Assembly (NCBI RefSeq): GCF_000195085.1
Contig: NC_015380.1
Location: 234,001 to 298,000, forward strand
Source: Candidatus Pelagibacter sp. IMCC9063
GTDB lineage: Bacteria > Pseudomonadota > Alphaproteobacteria > Pelagibacterales > Pelagibacteraceae
Direction: 5' to 3'
Length of the DNA: 64,000 nucleotides
The notes below the pieces were generated by a model, which was not told the DNA's origin, searched no databases, and saw only the letters and a list, made by a program, of their open reading frames with translations. Numbering within the stretch: position 1 is the first letter of the stretch; the number at the start of each line of letters is the position of its first letter. The position numbers were made by a program, and so were the translations under genes. Positions 23,417 through 32,755 of this stretch are shown piece after piece.

Positions 23417-25486
23417 ATGAAGAATACCACACCCAAACTTCGCAAGGAAACAAAAGTCATTAAAATTCATAGCGACGAATTAAACGATGATTATGCTTGG
23501 ATTAAACAAGATAATTGGCAAGAAGTTTTGCAAAAACCTCAGGTTTTAAATTCTGAAGTGCTAAATTATTTAAATGAAGAAAATAAATTCACTGACAGTC
23601 AACTAGAAGACCAAATAACTCTCAAACAAACAATTTTTAAAGAACTAAAAGGAAGAATTAAAGACAAGGATTCGTCTGTTCCTATTAAAGACGGAAATTT
23701 TTCTTACTTTATGGAATATGCCGAAGGATCTGAGTACCCATGTTACAAAAGATCAAACCTTGGTAAAACTGACGTCATTTTTGATGCTCAAAAAAGATCC
23801 ATTGGTCAAAAATTTTTTAATATAGCCTCTATTAGTCATAGCCATGACCATCGATATATTGCCTACAATATTGATAAAAACGGAAGTGAAAATTACCTAC
23901 TTTCTGTAGAAGATCTTGTAGAAGGAAAAATTATTACTAAAGACATACCAGATACTACAGGGGAGATTGTTTGGGATACGAACAATCAATTCATTTATTA
24001 TATTGGGCTAGATAATAATCAAAGACCTAATAAAATTTTTCAACATAAAATTGGTGAAAATTATAAAAAAGATATCTTAATTTTTGAAGAAAAAGATTCT
24101 GCTTTTTTTTGTTCTGTGTCTATTTCCCAAAGTAAAAAATATTTACTCATTAGAACTGCAGATCATCAAACCAGTGAATACTATACCAAAGATCTATCTC
24201 AAATAAATGCTTCTATTAAATTATTTTCTAAAAGAGTTAAAAAAGAAGAATATGAAATAGATCATCGTGAAGGTCATTTTTACATTTTAACCAATTACAA
24301 TGAGTGTAAAAATTTTAAAATCATGGTTTGTGAAGAGACTTGTTTTTCCAAGGAAAATTGGAAAGAGTTTATTTTATACAAAAAAAATATTTTAATTTTA
24401 GATTTTTTAATTCTTAAAAAGTGGATTATATACCTTCAGCGTTTTGATGGCTTAAATCAAATTGTTATTCGAAATTTAGATGATGACGAAGAACATACTA
24501 TCCATTTTGATGAAAAAGCTTATGAGCTTGATCTTTCGGATCAATATGAGTTTGATACTGACTGGATAAGATTCTCTTTTTCATCACCTATTACGCCAAA
24601 ATCTATTTTTGATTATAACTGCAAAACCAAAGAGAAAGTTTTAAAAAAAACTCAAGAAATACCATCAGGATTTGATTCTAATTTGTATACTTGTGAAAGA
24701 TTTTTCTGCGAATCTCATGATGGAGCTGAGGTTCCCATCACCGTTTTTTATAAAAAAGATTTGAAGTTAGATGGATCCAACCCTTTGCTACTTTATGGAT
24801 ATGGAAGTTATGGAATTACAATTCCAGATTCTTTTTCTAACAGTAGATTTTCTTTGATTGATAGAGGTTTTATATACGCAATAGCCCACGTAAGAGGTGG
24901 AAGAGAGAAAGGCCAAGAATGGTATGAAGAAGGAAAGTTGCTTAAGAAAAAAAACACTTTTTTAGATTTTATTGCTTGTGCGGAATCGCTTTGCAAAAAA
25001 AAATATACTGCTCCAAAAAAAATTATTGCCCAAGGTGGTTCTGCGGGAGGATTACTAATGGGTTATATAGCCAATGAAAGGCCTGATCTTTTTTTAGGAA
25101 TTGTTGCACAAGTACCCTTTGTAGATATTTGCAACACCATGCTAGATGAGGATTTACCTTTAACTGTTACTGAAATTCCAGAATGGGGGGACTTAAAAAA
25201 TAACAAAGAAGCCTTTAAATATATAAGAAGCTACTCACCTTATGATAATGTAAAAAAACAAGAGTATCCCCATATGTTAATCACCGGTGGTGTAACCGAT
25301 CCTAGGGTTACTTATTGGGAAATGACTAAATGGACTGCTAAAATTAGAGATTACAAAAAAGATAACAACCTATTACTCCTTAAAATGAATATGGATGCAG
25401 GTCATAGTGGAGCTAGTGGTAGGTACGATTATTTAAATGAAATTGCTTTGGATTATATCTTTTGCTTAAAAATAACTTCTCAATAA
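23417..25486 (+). CDS. ptrB: Oligopeptidase B-like S9 serine peptidase
   Basis: A 689-residue prolyl-oligopeptidase-family enzyme. An N-terminal beta-propeller (DDYAWIKQDNWQEVL near the start) leads to a C-terminal alpha/beta hydrolase domain. That domain has the nucleophile elbow GGSAGGLLMG (Ser about residue 541), HVRGGREKGQEWYEEGK, DPRVTYWEMTKW with the catalytic Asp, and MDAGHSGASGRYD with the catalytic His. It cleaves short peptides after basic residues, in the cytosol. Length is typical. Its last 21 bases overlap the end of gshB on the other strand. Confidence 0.93.
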   Translation: MKNTTPKLRKETKVIKIHSDELNDDYAWIKQDNWQEVLQKPQVLNSEVLNYLNEENKFTDSQLEDQITLKQTIFKELKGRIKDKDSSVPIKDGNFSYFMEYAEGSEYPCYKRSNLGKTDVIFDAQKRSIGQKFFNIASISHSHDHRYIAYNIDKNGSENYLLSVEDLVEGKIITKDIPDTTGEIVWDTNNQFIYYIGLDNNQRPNKIFQHKIGENYKKDILIFEEKDSAFFCSVSISQSKKYLLIRTADHQTSEYYTKDLSQINASIKLFSKRVKKEEYEIDHREGHFYILTNYNECKNFKIMVCEETCFSKENWKEFILYKKNILILDFLILKKWIIYLQRFDGLNQIVIRNLDDDEEHTIHFDEKAYELDLSDQYEFDTDWIRFSFSSPITPKSIFDYNCKTKEKVLKKTQEIPSGFDSNLYTCERFFCESHDGAEVPITVFYKKDLKLDGSNPLLLYGYGSYGITIPDSFSNSRFSLIDRGFIYAIAHVRGGREKGQEWYEEGKLLKKKNTFLDFIACAESLCKKKYTAPKKIIAQGGSAGGLLMGYIANERPDLFLGIVAQVPFVDICNTMLDEDLPLTVTEIPEWGDLKNNKEAFKYIRSYSPYDNVKKQEYPHMLITGGVTDPRVTYWEMTKWTAKIRDYKKDNNLLLLKMNMDAGHSGASGRYDYLNEIALDYIFCLKITSQ

Positions 25487-26446
25487 TAATTTAATTATTT
25501 TTTTTAATTTTTTTTCTATCTTATCCCAAAATAGTTCTTCGATCTTAATATTGTTGAGCTGATTAATCTCCTGAATTCCTGTGGGCGAAGTTACATTAAT
25601 TTCAGTTAAATAATTTCCGATTGTATCGATCCCTACAAAAAACAGACCTTTCTTTTTCAAAAAAGGTTTAAGTAAATTGCATATTTTTTTGTCACGAAAT
25701 ACTAAATTAGTTTTTTTGGCTGAACCACCCGCATGAAAATTAGCTTTAATACTATTCTTAGCTGGTATGCGAGCAACGGATCCTACATATTCACCATCAA
25801 TCAAAATAATCCTTCTGTCTCCTAAGCTTATTTCTTTAATAAATTTTTGAACAATAATGGGCAATTTATATTTCTTTAGCAAATTATTTACTAATTTTTT
25901 GTTTCTAGCTTTGTTTGAATCAATTTTTTCAATACCCTCTCCTCCATTTCCATAAAGTGGTTTTATAATTGAAATTTTATTTTTTTTATTAAATTGCAAA
26001 ATTTCCTGAAGATCACCCGAAACTAAAGTGGGAGGTATAATTTTGTCAAAGTCAAACATGGATAGCTTTTCAGGATAGTCGCGGATATGTTTTGGATTGT
26101 TAATAACTAATACTTTGTCTGATAGCTTTTCTAATAAATAAGTTGCTGTAATATAATTCATATTAAATGGAGGGTCCTGCCTAACTAAAACAACGTCCAT
26201 TAAATTTAAGTTCATTTTTTTTATTTTTTTTAAACTAAAAAATTTAGTTTTATTTGAGCTTAAAGTAAAAAAATTACCTTTAGCGTTCACTTTATTGTTT
26301 TCTAAGGAAAGATTATTGGGGGAATAACAAAATAATTTATGTCCTCTTTTTTGAGCTTCTAATGCTAGGCTATAAGTGCTGTCTCCCTTGGGATTAATTG
26401 TGCTCCAAGGATCCATTTGTATGGCAATATTAAAAAGCTTCTTCAT
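25466..26446 (-). CDS. gshB: Glutathione synthase
   Basis: A 326-residue ATP-grasp ligase joining glycine to gamma-glutamylcysteine. It begins MKKLFNIAIQMDPWSTINPKGDST, as proteobacterial GshB does. It keeps the RQDPPFNMNYI motif, IIKPLYGNGGEGI (ATP-grasp glycine-rich loop) and the C-terminal FVGIDTIGNYLTEINVTSPTGIQEIN. The start ATG at 26446 overlaps the 3' end of gshA by 17 bases, so the two genes are co-transcribed and probably coupled. A TTG one codon upstream is a weaker option. Confidence 0.93.
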   Translation of the reverse strand: MKKLFNIAIQMDPWSTINPKGDSTYSLALEAQKRGHKLFCYSPNNLSLENNKVNAKGNFFTLSSNKTKFFSLKKIKKMNLNLMDVVLVRQDPPFNMNYITATYLLEKLSDKVLVINNPKHIRDYPEKLSMFDFDKIIPPTLVSGDLQEILQFNKKNKISIIKPLYGNGGEGIEKIDSNKARNKKLVNNLLKKYKLPIIVQKFIKEISLGDRRIILIDGEYVGSVARIPAKNSIKANFHAGGSAKKTNLVFRDKKICNLLKPFLKKKGLFFVGIDTIGNYLTEINVTSPTGIQEINQLNNIKIEELFWDKIEKKLKKIIKLLLRSYF

Positions 26447-27782
26447 CAAATAAAATGTTTATATTTTCTTTCCAGCTAGAGTTATATTTCTCTATTAGCA
26501 TGGTGGCAGGTGTTTTTCTTGATTTAATCATTTCCTGTATTTCGTTTAAAAAAATAGATTCATCTTTATTGGACCTGTTTTTAATTCCCCTTCTAACCAG
26601 CCCTTGCTTAGATATTTCAATAAATTTATTAGCATGCTCAAAAATGGGTTCGTTTCGCATATTGGTATTCAGACCGTTTTTAGCTGCTTCTAAATAAGCA
26701 TTGTTTACCTCCTCAAATTTCCAGTCTTTGGTTAAATCATGAGCGTGATTTAGTGACTCTTCGTCATAGAGAAGCCCGGTCCAAAAGGCAGGTATAGAAC
26801 AAAGTCCCGACCAAGAACATGAATCTGCAGACCTAATCTCCATATATGTTTTTATACGAATTTCATGAAAAATAGTGGAAATATGAGCTTCCCAATCTTT
26901 GAGGTCTGGCTTAATATTTGGTATTTTCTTTAAATCACCTGTTAAAAAATTTCTGAAGCTTTCACCGCTCGCATCTAATATTTTGTTATTTCTTGTGACA
27001 AAATACATAGGAACATCCAAAGCAAAATCTACATATTTTTCAAAACTGTTTTCATCGCTCATAAAAAAATCAATTAGTCCTGATCTGTCCGAATCTGTAT
27101 TTTGCCAAATAAAGGAGCGGTAGGATAAGTAATTGTTTAATTTCGATTCCGTAAAAGGAGAGTTGGAAAAGATAGAGAGTGCGATAGGAATTAAGCAGGT
27201 AGCAACTCTTGTTTTTATTTTGTAATCCTCTTCATTTTTATAATCTAAATTAATTTGAGTTCCACAAGTACGATGCATCATATCAAGCCCATGTGTACCT
27301 CTTGTTGGCATGTAGTTACGCATAATATCGTAACGTTTTTTTGGTAATTTAGATATTTCATTAAAAGTAGCATTGGGATTAAAACCATTTCCTACCAGAC
27401 CAATATTGAGCTTTTTACAAACCTCCACCATTTCATCTAGGTATTCATTTACTTCTTTGCAGGTCTCATGGACGTTATCAAGCGGCTCTCCAGAAAGTTC
27501 TATTTGTAGTCCCGGCTCTAATGTTATGCTTTTGTTATTTTTTTTTAAACCGACAACACTTTTCTCATCGTGAATAGGAATCCAGCCATTTTGTTCTAAT
27601 AATTCAAATATTTTTTCTATACTTTGCGGTCCCTGATATCCAATAGGCTTTTTAGTTTTTATATTAAATAAAAATTTTTCATGCTCGGTTCCTATTTTTA
27701 AACCAGAGGCTTTGGAGCCATCTTTAAAAAAATTAATTAACTGCTCCTTGTCAACAATGAGCGAATTTGTGTCTATTTGCAT
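26430..27782 (-). CDS. gshA: Glutamate-cysteine ligase, plant/alphaproteobacterial type
   Basis: A 450-residue ligase making gamma-glutamylcysteine, the committed step of glutathione synthesis. It is of the type-3 (plant and Rhizobiales, EgtA-related) family: KIGTEHEKFLF near residue 31, SITLEPGLQIELSG, RYDIMRNYMPTRGTHGLDMMHRTCGTQINLDY and EIRSADSC. Length matches that family, not E. coli GshA. It precedes gshB with an overlap. In plants a regulatory disulfide exists; the equivalent cysteines here cannot be assigned by eye. Confidence 0.93.
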   Translation of the reverse strand: MQIDTNSLIVDKEQLINFFKDGSKASGLKIGTEHEKFLFNIKTKKPIGYQGPQSIEKIFELLEQNGWIPIHDEKSVVGLKKNNKSITLEPGLQIELSGEPLDNVHETCKEVNEYLDEMVEVCKKLNIGLVGNGFNPNATFNEISKLPKKRYDIMRNYMPTRGTHGLDMMHRTCGTQINLDYKNEEDYKIKTRVATCLIPIALSIFSNSPFTESKLNNYLSYRSFIWQNTDSDRSGLIDFFMSDENSFEKYVDFALDVPMYFVTRNNKILDASGESFRNFLTGDLKKIPNIKPDLKDWEAHISTIFHEIRIKTYMEIRSADSCSWSGLCSIPAFWTGLLYDEESLNHAHDLTKDWKFEEVNNAYLEAAKNGLNTNMRNEPIFEHANKFIEISKQGLVRRGIKNRSNKDESIFLNEIQEMIKSRKTPATMLIEKYNSSWKENINILFDEEAF

Positions 27783-27859
27783 ATTTAATTATACTGTATT
27801 TTTTGATTGTTAATGGATATTAATAATTCTACAAGAGTGTTCATTATACAAGACTGGTT

Positions 27860-29203
27860 ATGACTAATATGGAAAAAAATGAAGGTATAATTCCCAATTC
27901 ACTAAATGAGCACTGGATGCCATTTTCTGCAAACAGAGAATTTAAAGAAAATCCAAGATTAATTGTTGGTGCTCAAGGAGTTTACTTAAAAGATCATTTA
28001 GGAAGATCGCAAATTGATGCTAGTTCTGGCCTATATTGCAACCCGCTTGGTCATGGAAGAAAAGAGATTATTAATGCCGTTACCAAACAACTGGAGAAAT
28101 TAGATTATTGTCAGCCATTTCACCAGGGCTTTGGTGGCTCATTTGAACTTGCAACTAAAATTGCCAGCCAAACTCCTGATGGTTTAAATAAAATTTTTTA
28201 TACGATTTGTGGTTCTACTGCTGTAGAGAGCGCTATCAAGATTGCTTTTACTTATCATAGATTAAATGGAAACGAAAAACGCTATCGTTTTGTTGGTAGA
28301 GAAAAAGGTTATCATGGAATGAATATTGGGGCGATGTCGGTGGGTGGTATGCCGAATAATATTAAAGGCTATGATAATATTATGATGCCTGGAGTTTTGC
28401 GTATGAGACACACTCAGTTGTCTGATCATAAGTTTGTAGAAGGTCAGCCAGATACTGGAATAGAGCTAGCAAACGATCTTGAAAAATTTGTAAAAGAGCA
28501 TGGGGAAGATAGTATTGCAGCATGCATAGTAGAGCCGATTTCAGGATCGGTTGGCATTATAGTTCCTCCAAAAGGATATTTAAAAAGACTAAGAGAAATT
28601 TGTGATCAATATAAAATAATTTTAATTTTTGATGAAGTGGTAACTGGCTGGGCTAGAACAGGCTCTATGTTTGCATCTGAAGAATTTGATGTCACTCCCG
28701 ATATAATGACTTTAGCCAAAGCAACTACTAATGGGATTATGCCCATGGGTGTGGTTGTAGTTAAAGACGAAATATACAACTCAATTGTTGATAAAGCGCC
28801 CAAAGATACCATAGAACTTTTCCATGGATACACTTACTCCGCTATACCTGCCGCTGTCGCTGCTGGTTTGGCTGTACAAGATATTTTTGAAAAAGAAAAT
28901 ATTCTTAAAAGAGTTCAAGATTTAATTCCTTATTTTTTAAAAAGCTTATTTTCTCTTAAAGACTTAGAAGGAGTAGAAAATATTAGAGGCTATGGATTGC
29001 TGGGTGCTATTGACTTAAAAAATAAAGGACATGTTGCTGGAGCTGGATTTGAATGTTTTAAAATTTGTTATGAAAATGGAATTAATTTAAAGTCTACTGG
29101 AGACACATTAATTTTAGCACCTCCATTTATTTGCGAAAAGAAACATATCGACGAAATTATGGATAAACTTAAAAAGGCTATCTCTATTTATAATCAAAAA
29201 TAA
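27860..29203 (+). CDS. Class III (omega) aminotransferase, beta-alanine/pyruvate-like
   Basis: A 447-residue PLP enzyme. N-terminal HWMPFSANREFKENPRL and YLKDHLGRSQIDASSGLYCNPLGHG match omega-amino acid:pyruvate transaminases. GSTAVESAIKIAFTYH contacts PLP phosphate, IFDEVVTGWARTG contains the cofactor Asp, and LAKATTNG provides the Schiff-base lysine. Likely substrates are beta-alanine, taurine-like or other omega-amines, with pyruvate as acceptor; this cannot be fixed by sequence. A second ATG three codons downstream (27869) is possible. It is convergent with the MFS gene, with only two bases between. Confidence 0.88.
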   Translation: MTNMEKNEGIIPNSLNEHWMPFSANREFKENPRLIVGAQGVYLKDHLGRSQIDASSGLYCNPLGHGRKEIINAVTKQLEKLDYCQPFHQGFGGSFELATKIASQTPDGLNKIFYTICGSTAVESAIKIAFTYHRLNGNEKRYRFVGREKGYHGMNIGAMSVGGMPNNIKGYDNIMMPGVLRMRHTQLSDHKFVEGQPDTGIELANDLEKFVKEHGEDSIAACIVEPISGSVGIIVPPKGYLKRLREICDQYKIILIFDEVVTGWARTGSMFASEEFDVTPDIMTLAKATTNGIMPMGVVVVKDEIYNSIVDKAPKDTIELFHGYTYSAIPAAVAAGLAVQDIFEKENILKRVQDLIPYFLKSLFSLKDLEGVENIRGYGLLGAIDLKNKGHVAGAGFECFKICYENGINLKSTGDTLILAPPFICEKKHIDEIMDKLKKAISIYNQK

Positions 29204-29205
29204 TA

Positions 29206-30435
29206 TTAAGAATTAATTGGTGCAACCCGAACAATGGGCTTTTCATCAATAGGCAAATGTACTAAACCTGCAAAAACCGAAAGTAATATTGATAAATACC
29301 AAGCATAATTATAACTTCCAAACTGATCATAAAAATACCCACCAAGATATGCTCCTAGAAAAGATCCCATCTGATGACTAAAAAAAACAATTCCAAATAA
29401 AGTGGTTAAGTATTTAGTTCCAAAAATTTGAGCTACAATTCCATTGGTAGGTGGAATAGTTGCTAACCACAAAAGTCCAAAAATAACTCCAAATCCAAGT
29501 GCCACATAAATAGAAGATGGAAATAATAAAAATAGAATAAGTGCAATTGCTCTTAAAAAATAAAGCCAACTTAGAAGAATTTTTTTACTATACTTGGAAG
29601 AGAGGTATCCCATAGTTAATGTACCAAAAATATTAAATACTCCTATTAAGGAAAGAATTGCTGCGGCAGTCCAGTCTGGCAAGCCCGTTTCTTCTATATA
29701 GCCAGGCATGTGCGTTGCCACTAAAGTAATTTGAAAACCACAAACAAAAAAGCCAGCTGTTAATAATTGATAGCCTTTATGTTGGAAAGCTTCCTGTACA
29801 GCTTTAGGTGCAGTCTGATCTCTGGTAAATTGATTATTAGTTTCATCTACATATTCTTTTTTTAATAGAAATAGTGAGCAAAAAAGTCCAAAAATAAGAA
29901 GATAAATGTAATATTCCAAAGTGAGTTGCCAACCAAATGTATCATTGGAAAACTTTGCAAACATAGGCAGTAAAAAAAAACCGATTGAAGCTGAGGCTGT
30001 AACTAAGCCGGTAGCTATAGTTCTATTTTTATTTGAAAAAAATTTTCCTACAGCTGAAATAGGAACAGACATTGCAGTTCCCCCTAATGCAATTCCAACT
30101 AAGATTCCCAAACTAGTTTGGAACTCAAAAACATTTTTTGGTCCTTGAACCAACAAGTAGACACCAAAAATATAAATTAGGAAAGCAAAAGCAACTACTT
30201 TGCTTGGTCCAAACCTATCAGCTAGGAAACCAAAAACAGGCGCGAGGGTTCCCCAAAAAACCATTTGAACAGCAATAGCCAAACCAAACTGTGTTCTAGT
30301 AAATCCTAAATCTGTCTCAAAAAAACTATAGAACAAACCCCATGTTTGTCTTATTCCCATTGAAATGAAAACAACTAGCGACGCAGCCACTAAAATAATT
30401 ATTGCTTTTTTGTTTTCAAAAAAATTTTTGTCCAT
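29206..30435 (-). CDS. MFS transporter (oxalate/formate antiporter-like)
   Basis: A 409-residue protein with about twelve hydrophobic segments. Major-facilitator loops are visible: GFLADRFGPSKV between TM2 and TM3, and GYLSSKYSKKI in the second half. The N-terminal region (GIRQTWGLFYSFFETDLGFTRTQFG) is similar to the OxlT/monocarboxylate porter subfamily. Substrate unknown. The start at ATG 30435 places TM1 about ten residues in; the in-frame codon at 30450 is unnecessary. Its end abuts the convergent aminotransferase, hinting at shared substrates only by position. Confidence 0.87.
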   Translation of the reverse strand: MDKNFFENKKAIIILVAASLVVFISMGIRQTWGLFYSFFETDLGFTRTQFGLAIAVQMVFWGTLAPVFGFLADRFGPSKVVAFAFLIYIFGVYLLVQGPKNVFEFQTSLGILVGIALGGTAMSVPISAVGKFFSNKNRTIATGLVTASASIGFFLLPMFAKFSNDTFGWQLTLEYYIYLLIFGLFCSLFLLKKEYVDETNNQFTRDQTAPKAVQEAFQHKGYQLLTAGFFVCGFQITLVATHMPGYIEETGLPDWTAAAILSLIGVFNIFGTLTMGYLSSKYSKKILLSWLYFLRAIALILFLLFPSSIYVALGFGVIFGLLWLATIPPTNGIVAQIFGTKYLTTLFGIVFFSHQMGSFLGAYLGGYFYDQFGSYNYAWYLSILLSVFAGLVHLPIDEKPIVRVAPINS

Positions 30436-30580
30436 TAAGAAACTATGCAATTTATAATAGAAATATTCAAATGAATTTTACTTTTTTCAACCTAAGGTTT
30501 TATGATTTGAGGTAAAGTTTAAAATTTAAATAAATTCCCCGTAGAATCAGATTATAGCTTTTTTAAATAAGGGAGATCAA

Positions 30581-31867
30581 ATGTTAGAAAAATATTTTAA
30601 TTACAAACAACACAAGACAGACTTTAAAACAGAAGTAACCGCCGGGTTTACAACTTTTTTAACCATGGCTTATATTATGTTTTTAAATCCATTAATTTTA
30701 TCAGACGGTGGTTTTGATTTTGGTGGAGTATTTACAGCAACTATTTTAGCTGCAGCTTTAGCTTGTTTCATCATGGGCTTTTACGGAAAAACTTGGCCCA
30801 TTGGACTGGCGCCAGGAATGGGACTGAATGCATTCATTGCATTTGGAGTGTGTAAAGGCATGGGCTATTCACCTGCAGAAGCGTTAGGTGCTGTGTTCGT
30901 AGCGGGTATGGTTTTCTTAATCATATCACTTACACCTTTAAGAGCTTGGATCATTAATTCCATACCAAGAAGTTTGAAGTTAGGAATTGGTGCGGGTATT
31001 GGATTGTTCTTAGCTATCATTGGATTTGAAATCATGGGAGTGACTGCAGATCATCCTGTAACTTTAGTAACACTTGGAAACTTAAAAAGCCCTATCGTTT
31101 TACTTGGATGCTTTGCGTTTGTATCTATGATTATTTTAGAAAAACTAAAAGTGAAAGGAAATATCATTATCGGTATTTTGGTCTTTAGTATCATTGCTTG
31201 GGTTTCTGGAATTGCAAAGTTTAATGGTGTGGTCGGAGCTATTCCGCCAATGACACATTTAATGACTTTTGATCTGAGCGCAGCATTATCTGCAAGCATG
31301 ATCACTGTTGTGTTTACACTATTCTTTGTAGATTTTTTCGATACTGCAGGTACGCTTACATCAGTTGCAAATGTAGCTGGCAAAGTTGACTCTAAAGGAA
31401 ACGTAAAAGATATTGAGAGAGCAATGCTTTCAGACAGTGTTGGTACTGTTGCTGGATCTATGCTTGGTACATCGAATGTAACGAGCTACGTTGAATCGGG
31501 AGCTGGGGTAAAAGAAGGCGGAAAGACAGGAATGACTTCTATAGTTATAGGAGTTTGTTTTTTGCTATGCTTATTCTTTGCACCACTAGCAACATCCCTT
31601 CCTAAAGAAATCGATGGCGCAGCTTTAGTCTATGTTTCTATTCTGTTTGTGAGAAACATTGTGAACATAGAATGGGATGACATAGGAGAGTCTGCACCTG
31701 CTGTTATCGCAATGATTGCCATGCCACTAACATATAGTATTAGCACTGGAATGGCTTTGGCCTTTATTTCTTATGCTTTAATTAAGTTAGGAAGTGGAAA
31801 AGTTAAAGGGGTATCACCAGCAATTTGGTTAATAGCAATACTTGGAACTATCAGTATCGCTATATAA
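30581..31867 (+). CDS. NCS2/AzgA-family purine permease
   Basis: A 428-residue permease of the AzgA (adenine/guanine/hypoxanthine) branch of the nucleobase-cation symporter family. It has the start KTDFKTEVTAGFTTFLTMAYIMFLNPLIL, the substrate-site motif GLAPGMGLNAFIAFGVC near residue 85, FFVDFFDTAGTL in the middle, and about 12-14 hydrophobic segments. A clear AGGGAGAT ribosome site precedes the ATG. The opposing gene is a phosphoribosyltransferase, so import plus salvage is plausible. A terminator follows. I see no purine riboswitch upstream. Confidence 0.9.
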   Translation: MLEKYFNYKQHKTDFKTEVTAGFTTFLTMAYIMFLNPLILSDGGFDFGGVFTATILAAALACFIMGFYGKTWPIGLAPGMGLNAFIAFGVCKGMGYSPAEALGAVFVAGMVFLIISLTPLRAWIINSIPRSLKLGIGAGIGLFLAIIGFEIMGVTADHPVTLVTLGNLKSPIVLLGCFAFVSMIILEKLKVKGNIIIGILVFSIIAWVSGIAKFNGVVGAIPPMTHLMTFDLSAALSASMITVVFTLFFVDFFDTAGTLTSVANVAGKVDSKGNVKDIERAMLSDSVGTVAGSMLGTSNVTSYVESGAGVKEGGKTGMTSIVIGVCFLLCLFFAPLATSLPKEIDGAALVYVSILFVRNIVNIEWDDIGESAPAVIAMIAMPLTYSISTGMALAFISYALIKLGSGKVKGVSPAIWLIAILGTISIAI

Positions 31868-31872
31868 ATTTT

Positions 31873-31906
31873 AAGGGGCTGCTCTTTGGGGTGGCCCCTT
31901 TATTTC
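31873..31906 (+). terminator. Intrinsic terminator after the purine permease
   Basis: A 7-bp stem AAGGGGC (31873-31879) with GCCCCTT (31894-31900) and a 14-base loop, followed by a short T-rich run. It lies five bases past the permease stop and could act on both strands, since the phosphoribosyltransferase gene ends at 31907. Confidence 0.7.
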
Positions 31907-32434
31907 TTAAGACTTGGAATGAATCTTCTTAATTTCTTCAATAGATAAGAGTTCATAATTTTCAAAAGGCTGAACAATCCAAGGATTATCATCTAATTTA
32001 TTTGCACAGTAATCAGGTTCATACGTAGAGTGTAATTTTTTCCAAAGGACTGCTGTTCTAATTTCTTTAATATCATCTTTGATCGCTGGGTATTTTTCTA
32101 ACCAAGCAATACTTTGTTTTAAAGTTACTCCTGTATCTGAGAGATCATCACATAATAATATATTCCCACCCATAGAATGAACGGTTGAACTCATCTCTCT
32201 AGAAAAAATAATTTGTCCCTGCTTATCTTCCAAATCTTCTCCACTATAAGATTCTACTGCTAGATAGGCACACTTGATTTTAAAAATTCTACTTAAAACA
32301 TCAATGATTGGAGCTCCACCCCTCATTATTCCTATTAATAAATCTGGTTTAAATCCACTGTCATGCACTTGAATTGCAAGTTTTTCTACGGTGTGATTAT
32401 AATCGTCCCAATTAACTAAAAGTTTTTTTACCAT
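31907..32434 (-). CDS. Purine-type phosphoribosyltransferase (XGPRT-like)
   Basis: A 175-residue type I phosphoribosyltransferase. The PRPP loop is ILLCDDLSDTGVTL (about residues 93-106), and the N-terminal LIGIMRGGAPIIDVLSRIF resembles xanthine/guanine phosphoribosyltransferases. It would convert a purine base and PRPP to the nucleotide in the cytosol. The start MVKKLLVNWDDYNHTVEKLA at 32434 fits the family; the open frame extends about 43 codons further upstream but those residues are non-homologous. Its neighbour is a purine permease, suggesting base salvage. Specificity between guanine, xanthine and hypoxanthine is unresolved. Confidence 0.82.
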   Translation of the reverse strand: MVKKLLVNWDDYNHTVEKLAIQVHDSGFKPDLLIGIMRGGAPIIDVLSRIFKIKCAYLAVESYSGEDLEDKQGQIIFSREMSSTVHSMGGNILLCDDLSDTGVTLKQSIAWLEKYPAIKDDIKEIRTAVLWKKLHSTYEPDYCANKLDDNPWIVQPFENYELLSIEEIKKIHSKS

Positions 32435-32467
32435 AAATAATTTTAACTTAGAAAAAGGAGTATTTAC

Positions 32468-32755
32468 ATGAAAGGATATTGGATCGCAATTTATAAAAAA
32501 ATAGAAAACCAGGAAAACCTTGGGGATTACGGAAAAAATGCAACTAAAGCTATTATAGATCATGGTGGAAAACCTTTGGTACGAGGTGGCAAATACAAAA
32601 CCTTAGAGGGAAATAACATTCCTCGAACCGTAATATGGGAGTTTCCTAATTATGATTCTGCCATTACTTGCTACAATTCTAAAGAATATCAAGATGCATG
32701 GTCTCTTGCAAAAGATACAACAGAAAGAGATTTAGAAATTGTTGAGGGAGTCTAG
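32468..32755 (+). CDS. DUF1330-family small protein
   Basis: A 95-residue protein with the DUF1330 pattern: MKGYWIAIYKKI, GGKPLVRGGKYKTLEGN, RTVIWEFPNYDSAITCYNSKEYQDA, a ferredoxin-like dimeric alpha/beta-barrel fold. The biochemical role of the family is not established. AAAAGGAGTA precedes the ATG at a good distance. Its stop overlaps that of the convergent DNA glycosylase gene (CTAG). Confidence 0.9.
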   Translation: MKGYWIAIYKKIENQENLGDYGKNATKAIIDHGGKPLVRGGKYKTLEGNNIPRTVIWEFPNYDSAITCYNSKEYQDAWSLAKDTTERDLEIVEGV

